DNA of 64,000 nt from Nemertoderma westbladi. Taxonomy: Eukaryota; Xenacoelomorpha; Nemertodermatida; Nemertodermatidae. The position numbers were made by a program, and so were the translations under genes. Location of the stretch: contig JAUCBJ010002442.1 of NCBI GenBank assembly GCA_032718475.1, positions 1 to 64,000 on the forward strand, in the 5' to 3' direction. Shown here one piece after another: positions 13,001 to 22,217 of the stretch; position 1 is the first letter of the stretch, and each line of letters begins with the position of its first letter. Below the pieces are notes generated by a model, which did not search any database, had not been told where the DNA came from, and saw only the letters and a program-made list of their open reading frames with translations.

Positions 13001-16000
13001 TAGGTTGCTGTGGCATGTTAATCTAACTGTGGTGAGCGTCACACGACCGCAACAACTAATTGTTAGGTTGCTGTGGCATGTTAATCTAACTATGGTAAGC
13101 GTCACACGCAACAACTAATTGTTAGGTTGCTGTGGCATGTTAATCTAACTGTGGTGAGCGTCACACGATCGCAACAACAAATTGTTATGTTGCTGTGGCA
13201 TGTTAATCTAACTGTGGTGAGCGTCACACGATCACAACAACTAATTGTTAGGTTGCTGTGGCATGTTAATCTAACTGTGGTAACCGTCACACGATCGCAA
13301 CAACTAATTGTTAGGTTGCTGTGGCATGTTAATCTAACTGTGGTAAGCGTCACACGATCGCAACAACTAATTGTTAGGTTGCTGTGGCATGTTAATCTAA
13401 CTGTGGTGAGCGTCACACGATCGCAACAACTAATTGTTAGGTTGCTGTGGCATGTTAATCTAACTGTGGTGAGCGTCACACGACCGCAACAACTAATTGT
13501 TAGGTTGCTGTGGCATGTTAATCTAACTGTGGTGAGCGTCACACGACCGCAACAACTAATTGTTAGGTTGCTGTGGCATGTTAATCTAACTGTGGTGAGC
13601 GTCACACGACCGCAACAACTAATTGTTAGGTTGCTGTGGCATGTTAATCTAACTGTGGTAAGCGTCACACGATCACAACAACTAATTGTTAGGTTGCTGT
13701 GGCATGTTAATCTAACTGTGGTGAGCGTCACACGACCGCAACAACTAATTGTTAGGTTGCTGTGGCATGTTAATCTAACTATGGTAAGCGTCACACGCAA
13801 CAACTAATTGTTAGGTTGCTGTGGCATGTTAATCTAACTGTGGTGAGCGTCACACGATCGCAACAACAAATTGTTATGTTGCTGTGGCATGTTAATCTAA
13901 CTGTGGTGAGCGTCACACGATCACAACAACTAATTGTTAGGTTGCTGTGGCATGTTAATCTAACTGTGGTAACCGTCACACGATCGCAACAACTAATTGT
14001 TAGGTTGCTGTGGCATGTTAATCTAACTGTGGTAACCGTCACACGATCGCAACAACTAATTGTTAGGTTGCTGTGGCATGTTAATCTAACTGTGGTAAGC
14101 GTCACACGATCGCAACAACTAATTGTTAGGTTGCTGTGGCATGTTAATCTAACTGTGGTAAGCGTCACACGACCGCAACAACTAATTGTTAGGTTGCTGT
14201 GGCATGTTAATCTAACTGTGGTAAGCGTCACACGATCGCAACAACTAATTGTTAGGTTGCTGTGGCATGTTAATCTAACTGTGGTGAGCGTCACACGATC
14301 ACAACAACTAATTGTTAGGTTGCTGTGGCCTGTTAATCTAACTGTGGTAAGCGTCACACGATCGCAACAACTAATTGTTAGGTTGCTGTGGCATGTTAAT
14401 CTAACTGTGGTGAGCGTCACACGATCACAACAACTAATTGTTAGGTTGCTGTGGCATGTTAATCTAACTGTGGTGAGCGTCACACGATCACAACAACTAA
14501 TTGTTAGGTTGCTGTGGCATGTTAATCTAACTGTGGTAAGCGTCACACGATCGCAACAACTAATTGTTAGGTTGCTGTGGCATGTTAATCTAACTGTGGT
14601 GAGCGTCACACGATCACAACAACTAATTGTTAGGTTGCTGTGGCCTGTTAATCTAACTGTGGTAAGCGTCACACGACCGCAACAACTAATTGTTAGGTTG
14701 CTGTGGCATGTTAATCTAACTGTGGTGAGCGTCACACGATCGCAACAACTAATTGTTAGGTTGCTGTGGCATGTTAATCTAACTGTGGTGAGCGTCACAC
14801 GATCGCAACAACTAATTGTTAGGTTGCTGTGGCATGTTAATCTAACTGTGGTGAGCGTCACACGATCGCAACAACTAATTGTTAGGTTGCTGTGGCATGT
14901 TAATCTAACTGTGGTAAGCGTCACACGACCGCAACAACTAATTGTTAGGTTGCTGTGGCATGTTAATCTAACTGTGGTAAGCGTCACACGATCGCAACAA
15001 CTAATTGTTAGGTTGCTGTGGCATGTTAATCTAACTGTGGTAAGCGTCACACGATCACAACAACTAATTGTTAGGTTGCTGTGGCATGTTAATCTAACTG
15101 TGGTGAGCGTCACACGATCACAACAACTAATTGTTAGGTTGCTGTGGCATGTTAATCTAACTGTGGTGAGCGTCACACGATCGCAACAACTAATTGTTAG
15201 GTTGCTGTGGCATGTTAATCTAACTGTGGTAAGCGTCACACGATCGCAACAACTAATTGTTAGGTTGCTGTGGCATGTTAATCTAACTGTGGTAAGCGTC
15301 ACACGATCGCAACAACTAATTGTTAGGTTGCTGTGGCATGTTAATCTAACTGTGGTAAGCGTCACACGATCGCAACAACTAATTGTTAGGTTGCTGTGGC
15401 ATGTTAATCTAACTGTGGTGAGCGTCACACGACCGCAACAACTAATCGTTAGGTTGCTGTGGCATGTTAATCTAACTGTGGTGAGCGTCACACGACCGCA
15501 ACAACTAATCGTTAGGTTGCTGTGGCATGTTAATCTAACTGTGGTGAGCGTCACACGATCGCAACAACTAATTGTTAGGTTGCTGTGGCATGTTAATCTA
15601 ACTGTGGTGAGCGTCACACGATCGCAACAACTAATTGTTAGGTTGCTGTGGCATGTTAATCTAACTGTGGTGAGCGTCACACGACCGCAACAACTAATCG
15701 TTAGGTTGCTGTGGCATGTTAATCTAACTGTGGTGAGCGTCACACGATCGCAACAACTAATTGTTAGGTTGCTGTGGCATGTTAATCTAACTGTGGTGAG
15801 CGTCACACGACCGCAACAACTAATCGTTAGGTTGCTGTGGCATGTTAATCTAACTGTGGTGAGCGTCACACGATCGCAACAACTAATTGTTAGGTTGCTG
15901 TGGCATGTTAATCTAACTATGGTAAGCGTCACACGCAACAACTAATTGTTAGGTTGCTGTGGCATGTTAATCTAACTGTGGTGAGCGTCACACGATCGCA

Positions 16001-16985
16001 ACAACTAATTGTTAGGTTGCTGTGGCATGTTAATCTAACTGTGGTAAGCGTCACACGACCGCAACAACTAATTGTTAGGTTGCTGTGGCATGTTAATCTA
16101 ACTGTGGTGAGCGTCACACGATCGCAACAACAAATTGTTATGTTGCTGTGGCATGTTAATCTAACTGTGGTGAGCGTCACACGACCGCAACAACTAATTG
16201 TTAGGTTGCTGTGGCATGTTAATCTAACTGTGGTGAGCGTCACACGATCGCAACAACTAATTGTTAGGTTGCTGTGGCATGTTAATCTAACTGTGGTAAG
16301 CGTCACACGATCGCAACAACTAATTGTTAGGTTGCTGTGGCATGTTAATCTAACTGTGGTAAGCGTCACACGACCGCAACAACTAATTGTTAGGTTGCTG
16401 TGGCATGTTAATCTAACTGTGGTAAGCGTCACACGATCACAACAACTAATTGTTAGGTTGCTGTGGCATGTTAATCTAACTGTGGTAAGCGTCACACGAT
16501 CGCAACAACTAATTGTTAGGTTGCTGTGGCATGTTAATCTAACTGTGGTGAGCGTCACACGATCGCAACAACTAATTGTTAGGTTGCTGTGGCATGTTAA
16601 TCTAACTGTGGTGAGCGTCACACGATCGCAACAACTAATTGTTAGGTTGCTGTGGCATGTTAATCTAACTGTGGTGAGCGTCACACGACCGCAACAACTA
16701 ATTGTTAGGTTGCTGTGGCCTGTTAATCTAACTGTGGTAAGCGTCACACGATCGCAACAACTAATTGTTAGGTTGCTGTGGCATGTTAATCTAACTGTGG
16801 TGAGCGTCACACGACCGCAACAACTAATTGTTAGGTTGCTGTGGCATGTTAATCTAACTGTGGTGAGCGTCACACGATCCCAACAACTAATTGTTAGGTT
16901 GCTGTGGCATGTTAATCTAACTGTGGTAAGCGTCACACGACCGCAACAACTAATTGTTAGGTTGCTGTGGCATGTTAATCTAACC
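7088..16985. repeat. 63-bp minisatellite, about 157 units
   Basis: A 63-bp unit (ctaattgttaggttgctgtg ... cgatcgcaacaa) repeats for ~9.9 kb. Units carry a few recurring variants: gtgagc/gtaagc, cgatcgc/cgaccgc/cgatcac, and catg/cctg. Since 63 is 21 codons and the unit lacks stops in one frame of each strand, both strands show frames up to 877-884 codons. Seven short 59-bp units lacking four bases (near 9470, 12112, 12612, 12734, 13108, 13797 and 15935) shift the frame. The last unit is interrupted by a SINE and resumes at 17156. Confidence 0.98.
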
Positions 16986-17155
16986 GTCTTAGGACACACA
17001 CTCGGCTGATGATAACCGGAAGTTTGAAACCTAGGTACCGAGTTCGAGCCCCAATAGGGGCGGTTGATATATTTTTCACTATGGAGAGCATTATCATAAT
17101 GTACTATAACATTTATTTAATTCGCCGTCACCCTCCCCACAACAATTCATTTATA
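16986..17155 (+). mobile_element. tRNA-derived SINE with 12-bp target duplication
   Basis: The insertion contains a polymerase III B-box (agttcgagcc, 17041-17050) and ends 3' with a sequence shared with the copy at 17742-17924 (gagcattatcat.., ..caacaattca). GTTAATCTAACC occurs at 16974-16985 and again at 17156-17167, so the SINE interrupts a 63-bp unit and duplicates 12 bases of it. The A-box is degenerate. No poly(A) tail is present. Confidence 0.75.
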
Positions 17156-17197
17156 GTTAATCTAACCATGGTGAGCGTCACACGATCGCAACAACAA
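17156..17197. repeat. Final displaced fragment of the 63-bp array
   Basis: gttaatctaacc..ggtgagcgtcacacgatcgcaacaac continues the unit broken at 16985, on the far side of the SINE insertion. It marks the true right end of the array. Confidence 0.9.
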
Positions 17198-17729
17198 TCA
17201 AGTGAGCATGTGCGGTGTTTAGACTTGAGCGAAGGGGATGCAGTTGTAGTGAAGAGAACGGGGCGATGGTTCAGTGGTATTTAAAAATAGGTAGAGTTTT
17301 GAAGTCAGCAATCATTATATTTTATTTACAATAAGGCAGAACGAACAGTGAAATAAAAAGGGATATAAAACTGCGTAGAATATTTACAGATTAAAATACC
17401 TAAGTAAATTAGGCAACGAAGCAACTGAATAAAGCAACTGGACTACTGACTAAAATACCAATATGTGGTCATATTTATACGCGGTAAGGGCAATACGGAA
17501 TACCTAATGCTGCAATCAAACAGATTGAGGTGACAACAGGTTGAACAACCTATGACAGCAAAGCAATCATGTATGCATCTGACAATCGACAAATTAATCA
17601 CACGACCAATAAATGTAAGGTGAGGCGACAGTGTAAGCAGGGCCTTATAGTAAGCCAGTCCAGTTCCATGAAGCTATCCCAGCTACAAGCTGCACAGGGA
17701 TATACCAAGGCCGGGGGAGGGGACGTCCA
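17198..17729. other. Unique sequence, no supported gene
   Basis: A short in-frame stretch reads CLDLSEGDAVVVKRTGRWFS (about 17217-17276), which resembles an SH3-like strand pattern, but it is ~25 residues with weak splice sites. The same bases include an A-box-like tggttcagtggta. Nothing else is recognised. Confidence 0.3.
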
Positions 17730-17741
17730 AATGTTGATTGG

Positions 17742-17924
17742 GTGAATTGTTGTTGGGCGAGTGACGCGGTGAATCAAATATACATTGTAAATAGGACAAT
17801 ATGATAATACCTAGGTACCTAGGTACCTAGATAGTACCTAGGTACCGGGTTCGAGCCCCAATAGGGCCGGTTGATATTTTTCGCTATGGAGAGCATTATC
17901 ATATTGTCCTATTTACAATGTATA
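17742..17924 (-). mobile_element. SINE copy with inverted 5' part (same family as 16986)
   Basis: AATGTTGATTGG flanks the insert at 17730-17741 and 17925-17936. The left part (17742-17808) is the minus-strand 3' tail of the family. The right part (17811-17924) is plus-strand body with a perfect B-box (ggttcgagcc). The two parts share a perfect 30-bp inverted repeat (17779-17808 with 17895-17924). This is the structure expected from twin-primed reverse transcription with a 5' inversion. The junction carries a tandem cctaggta palindrome. Confidence 0.7.
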
Positions 17925-17959
17925 AATGTTGATTGGCAATATAGCGCGGTAGAGTTATG

Positions 17960-18110
17960 ATGGCAATAATGGAGAGAGGCCATACGGTGGCGACACTAAC
18001 CAAAACAATAAACTAAAGGCAAAATAATACGTTCCTGTTCTATTTTTGAGAATATTCAGCTGTTTTTTGCGTTGATTTTTCCCTGGAGAGGAGATTTTCC
18101 CTAACTGATC
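17960..18110. repeat. Dispersed repeat, copy A (fragment)
   Basis: Shares the ordered blocks ggc..actaaccaaaacaataaac, ttcagctgttttttgcgt and tttttccctggagagg with the copy at 19380-19550. The latter part also matches 43225-43305. Function is unknown; it is probably a transposon fragment. Confidence 0.5.
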
Positions 18111-18474
18111 CTTATCCATTAAATAAAATTGCTACCAGAAATGCATAATAAATTATTCCATTTTATGAAGAAAAAAACAGTCATCATTTCCCAATAATTG
18201 GGGTGAGACGACCCGGTGCTGGTAGCATAAGTAGTCTCGGCCTCATATACGCAATTTGGGCGTGGCACCCCACCTCCCACCAACCCACATATTGAACCAC
18301 AAATCCGCCCAGACTACGACCAAAACAATACGCGACATGTCTCGTTAGCTGGAATGCAGTATTCACAACCTCCAGCTACAATGAATTGTTGTTTACCATA
18401 AAGAAACCTGCCAGTTCGCTCGTTAACAACAAACTATTTTTATTCCACAAAAGGTTAACTGATTTATACCTAAC

Positions 18475-18510
18475 GTTTCGAGTCGAGGAATAATGGTTGG
18501 ACTTCATTAG
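18475..18510 (-). other. Degenerate hammerhead-ribozyme-like core
   Basis: Read on the minus strand: CTAATGA (18510-18504), then AGTC/GACT arms of a putative stem II, then CGAAAC ending at 18474. The hammerhead core is CUGAUGA - stem II - GAAA, so one core base (G to A) is changed. Such motifs occur in Penelope-like elements and other retroelements. I see no flanking reverse transcriptase. Confidence 0.3.
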
Positions 18511-18586
18511 TACCACATTTTACTATATTGCTTCCATAATTACTGCGATTCAAATTACTGTAATCTTCAAATGATAATGCTGCCTA

Positions 18587-18763
18587 AGGCCGCGTTCACA
18601 CTACCGAGTCAAAGTCAAAATAAAATAAATATAGCTAGCTAGCAATAATAAATAATACATTATATAGGCCTAATATAATACATTAGGGCATAATAAATGT
18701 AACATAATTTCATGTGTTTTACATTTTGTCTTTGACTTTGACTCAGTAGTGTGAACGCGGCCT
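18587..18763. mobile_element. 177-bp MITE with TA target duplication
   Basis: Ends start AGGCCGCGTTCACACTA; the ~34-bp terminal inverted repeats have one mismatch (gtcaaagtcaaa continues on both sides). TA lies immediately outside each end (18585-18586 and 18764-18765). The centre is AT-rich and non-coding, including a gctagctagc palindrome. Confidence 0.9.
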
Positions 18764-18765
18764 TA

Positions 18766-19379
18766 CTAATAATTTAGTAGTTAAATAATTTAGTGTTCTT
18801 GAATATTTATTACGTAACTAAAGAGCCGCTTAACAACATAAACCAATATTGGATAAAGAATTCAGTCTTGGAGTTCGCCTTGCAGACACTAAAGTTGCGC
18901 AAACTTTTGAGTGTGTCAATGGATTCTGGTCAAATTACTTGCAAACCTTTTCTAATTCGATGATCTTTCAACACATGTACTGTAATACAATTTAAGAAAA
19001 TCCACCAAAAATATTTAATTTACTTTTTTTCGCTGGGAAAAAAGTTAAATCCTGCAATCCCATGGGTTACTTTTTTCCCTAGAGAAAAAAGTAGTCATTT
19101 TTCTTCAGATTTTGGGGTATATTCGAGCGAAAACAGTACCAATTTAAGAATAAAATATATTTTTCACCTTATGGCGGCCACATTTGATATTAGGTGCACT
19201 ATTTATAAAATATATTTATAATTAAAAACTATTTACTAATAAACTATTTATAACAACTATTAAATATACTGTGACACTAATATACCATAATACTACATGA
19301 TAGTAAACGAGACAGGGGGGGGGGGGGGGGGGGGAACTGGACGCAAATCCCATCTTGGCGAATTAATATCCGGCCTCAA
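18766..19379. other. AT-rich sequence with a poly-G tract
   Basis: No gene is seen. It contains the nested inverted repeat at 19021-19093 and a 20-base G run at 19315-19334. Confidence 0.5.
19021..19093. repeat. Nested inverted repeat
   Basis: An outer pair TACTTTTTT (19021-19029) / AAAAAAGTA (19085-19093) encloses an inner pair GGGAAAAAAGT (19035-19045) / ACTTTTTTCCC (19069-19079), all perfect. It would fold into a two-segment hairpin. Confidence 0.85.
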
Positions 19380-19550
19380 TGTTAAATTCTCAATTTAGGG
19401 AAAGGAGCAGGTTACAGTGGCACGTTATTTTAACCAAAGCTCAATAGAACAGGTTAGTTTTATTTTTGATCGTAATCAGCTATTATTTGCGTCGAATTTC
19501 CCCTGGAGAGGGATGAATTTTTATTGCGTCCAGTTTTCCCCCCTATCTGT
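19380..19550. repeat. Dispersed repeat, copy B; source-like sequence of the 68-bp array
   Basis: It begins caatttagggaaaggagcag and gttacag..ttaaccaaag, the same core that is tandemly amplified at 54090-54940. It continues into aatcagctattatttgcgtc and tttcccctggagagg, shared with 17960-18110 and partly with 43225-43305. Confidence 0.65.
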
Positions 19551-19852
19551 AGTAAACACACTGACCGATTTAGCCAAGCTAATGTGCATGTAGAGTGATT
19601 CATGGATAGAGAGAATGGTGTTTATCGGAGTGACGTCATGCAATCGATTCGCTGTTACCCATACGTGTAGGCGGGCCACTGTCGGAACGAGCGTTACCAG
19701 CCCGTAACTCAACTAACGGAGAATCTTCAGACTTCCTCGTCTGCAATTAATATTCCACTATAAACTAAACTATTCTGGAGAAACTAAATTAAGGTCTAAC
19801 AATATCATGAGAATCTACTATAAGAAAAATTACATGCAAGTGAACGGTAAAT

Positions 19853-20030
19853 ATTACCAATCAACTTAAACAACTGATTGTTCTTATTCCACAATAATTA
19901 TTACCAATCAACTTCACAGCTAATTGTTTTTATTCCAAATAAATATTACCAACCAACTTAACAGCTAATTGTTTTTATTCCAAATAAATATTACCAATCA
20001 ATTAAACAGCTGATTGTTTTTATTCCACAC
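19853..20030. repeat. 45-47-bp tandem repeat, four copies
   Basis: attaccaatcaactt..acagctaattgtttttattcc recurs at 19853, 19900, 19945 and 19990. The last copy abuts the retrotransposon fragment at 20035. Confidence 0.9.
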
Positions 20031-20034
20031 TACT

Positions 20035-20296
20035 AGGTCGAGCCAGCTCGCACAGTGGAAATGAGATCCTTCCAGGCTTCCCGATTCTCCATAGTTGTCG
20101 CAATTTCGTTTCTCCCAAGTTCAGTATCCCTTTCAAGTTGATCTATATATGTTATGGCTGGTCGTCCACGACTACGCATTCCATGAGTTGGTTGCCAGAA
20201 AAGTACATCTGGTATGACCCCATGTTTACATTTCCAGCTGCAATGCCCACTGAATTTTAATCTGTGTTCACGGAGGGGGTCATGCTCATGGGTCAT
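20035..20296 (-). pseudogene. Non-LTR retrotransposon ORF, C-terminal fragment
   Basis: The minus-strand frame reads ..LREHRLKFSGHCSWK.., ..VLFWQPTHGMRSRGRPAITY.., ..DQLERDTELGR.., ..MENREAWKDLI... This is the conserved C-terminal tail of RTE-like endonuclease/reverse-transcriptase proteins, where an 'R.RF.GH' box and a 'G.RSRGRP' box lie downstream of the RT domain. Only ~85 codons remain; the RT core is absent. The frame ends at TAG followed by another TAG, resembling the (TAG)n tail of the copies at 23.8, 56.8 and 63.4 kb, but the protein is clearly diverged from them. This is an older, related family. No target duplication was found. Confidence 0.75.
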
Positions 20297-21184
20297 TAGG
20301 TCCCGCGGACCTGGAGGGATCTAATTCTACTGAAAATTTGGCAATGCATGCGGGACCTAATGTCTCGGTACAATTAGGTCCAGCGAATAACGGATTAGGA
20401 TTTAATTACATTATACAGCAACCCATGCAGTAATATTATTATCATCATGTTGGACGGATCCCTCATGGATGTCCTTATTTCTCACGCGTGTTTGTTTTTT
20501 GTTTGTGTGTTTGTTTGTACACACAACTTCTTGCACTTAATGTTGATGGAATTGGATGAAACTTTGATGATAGGTTCATTATCGGACCTAGCTGTGTATG
20601 CAAGGTTTTGGTTGCTAGGGACCTGTTGGTTGCCTAGCAACAGTGAAATTAATTCTAGAATGACCGATCATAATCATAGAATTCACTCAATCAAAACTCT
20701 GTCGACACCCCATAGGGAGAATCTATTGGACATGCTTTCTGCAAAATTTCGCTTTATTTCGTTTAGAACTGTAGGAGAAGATACATTTCTTACACAGTGT
20801 TTTTTAACATACAATATACTTACTATTGTGTACTTTGTCCAATGTGTCGTTTTTCGTTATTAGGCTTCCCTGCATAGGCGTGTATATTATTACAACAATA
20901 TTGGTAGCAATGGATCCGTCCATTATTGCCAGCTCTCGGCTGGCAAGCTTGTAATATTAGCAATACTGAGGCCAGGCCAATTTATTTAGGGGTCATTCCA
21001 TGTGAAGTCATCCAGGTCATGTAACCCTAGGTCATGGATTTTGATGAAAATTTCACCTAATGATAACTCACATATGGTATGAAAACCCCAAAATTTCAGC
21101 CCCTGGTATCCACTGATTCAAATGTTATGGCTCGTCAAAGTTTTGTCTCCGTATCACATTTGGTGAAAAAATTTATCAATCGCG
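20297..21184. other. Unassigned; one 138-codon frame of unknown status
   Basis: A plus frame at 20447-20863 begins MLDGSLMDVLISHACLFFVC and is cysteine/phenylalanine-rich; I recognise no family and would not call it a gene. A 13-bp inverted pair cattaggtcccgc (20295-20307) / gcgggacctaatg (20350-20362) lies upstream. From ~20990 the sequence (ggggtcattccatgtgaagtc...) looks like the body of the inverted-repeat element ending at 21285. Confidence 0.35.
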
Positions 21185-21285
21185 ATAGGTGGGTAGATGA
21201 CATTTTTCCTATTTACATCCATAATCATTGTATATAGATGTCAAAATTGTTCATGCTGGGGTAATTTGGGGTGTTGAACACGAAT
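21185..21285 (+). repeat. Left arm of an inverted-repeat element split by a retrotransposon
   Basis: ataggtg.gtagatgacattttt..., ending gtgttgaacacgaa, is nearly identical to the reverse complement of 23921-24020. Without the retrotransposon at 21379-23844 the arms would be only ~160 bp apart. Confidence 0.85.
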
Positions 21286-21378
21286 CTGACATCAAAATTT
21301 TGATTGTGAGTGATTTTGATAGAATTTTGATACCGAACTTTTGAGTCAATTGCCACTATGTTATGTTATGACCTAGCA

Positions 21379-22217
21379 CTGTCCGAAATTCTGTCCATCT
21401 TCAGGATTTTATCTCTGGAAATGGATTGTTTTCGGCTGGAACCCAGTTCAAGAAGCGAACTGGAAAGCTATGGACTCATAGTGGACCCAGTGGTCACAAG
21501 TCCCAGATAGACCATATTCTGTTTCGTAGGAAATACAGGAGCTCTATACAAGACTGTAATGCATTTACACTTCGACCCTTCTCCAGTGATCACCGCCTTA
21601 TTGTGGCCAAGGTAAGACTTAGTCTGCGTGCTAGCAGAACAACGAAATCTGCCTTGCCGCGGCATGACTGGTCCTCTCTGTTGCAACAGCCAAGTGTGAG
21701 ATCCAGCTTCACACTACAGCTGAGCAACAGGTATGAGGCTCTTGCCTCTGAGGCGGCAGATCACTGTGAGGGCTATACTGCCTTTACAGAAGCAGTTAAG
21801 TTAGCAGCTGCAGAAACAGTTCCTGTATACCCTCGAAACAGGAAAAGGGCCCCCTGGACTGACAACAAAATTCAGAAGTGCCGAAATGACCTTCATAAGG
21901 CGCAGAAAGAGTCCCGACTCAAACAGACTACAGCGGCCAAGAATGCAGTTAAGGCTGCATCTAGGTCCCTGAACAGGCAGTACTCTGTTAATCTACAGGA
22001 GCTAATAAACCAACAGGTTGATGCCATCAATGATGCTGACGACAGCAGGCAATCATCCCAGGCATGGAAATCAATCAATCTGCTTACTGGGCGGAAAAGC
22101 CAACCAACCACCAAGGTTAAGGCTGAATCACCAGCCGATCGCCTCAATGGTTGGAAAGCCCATTTTGAAAAGCTCCTCAATAATGACAGGGTATTGCCTG
22201 ATAACGTAAGTGTCTGA
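21379..22217 (+). pseudogene. APE-type endonuclease C-terminal part and linker (copy 1)
   Basis: Open from the insertion boundary, reading ..VRNSVHLQDFISGNGLFSAG.. then TQFKKRTGKLWTH, SQIDHILFRRKYRSS and SSDHRLIVAKVRLSL. QIDHI and SDHRL are the last two conserved blocks of the AP-endonuclease fold, with catalytic D and H present. The N-terminal half of the nuclease is missing because of 5' truncation. A linker of about 170 residues, rich in K, R, S and A, follows. The frame ends at TGA 22215-22217 and the RT continues one base out of frame, so a single-base indel near 22205-22215 probably split an originally continuous protein. It cannot make an active nuclease. Confidence 0.8.

Noticed and set aside
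7023-17009. Long repetitive proteins on both strands of the 63-bp array
   Set aside because: Open frames exist on both strands because the unit is 21 codons without stops. Frames break at 4-bp-short units, and variants are not synonymous-biased. No promoter or splice context.
17198-17284. SH3-like exon (LDLSEGDAVVVKRTGRWFSG)
   Set aside because: Only about 25 residues, weak splice sites, and the same bases include a tRNA A-box-like sequence. Could be chance.
20447-20863. 138-codon plus frame as a gene
   Set aside because: No recognisable domain; cysteine/phenylalanine-rich with no splice or promoter context; lies among transposon debris.
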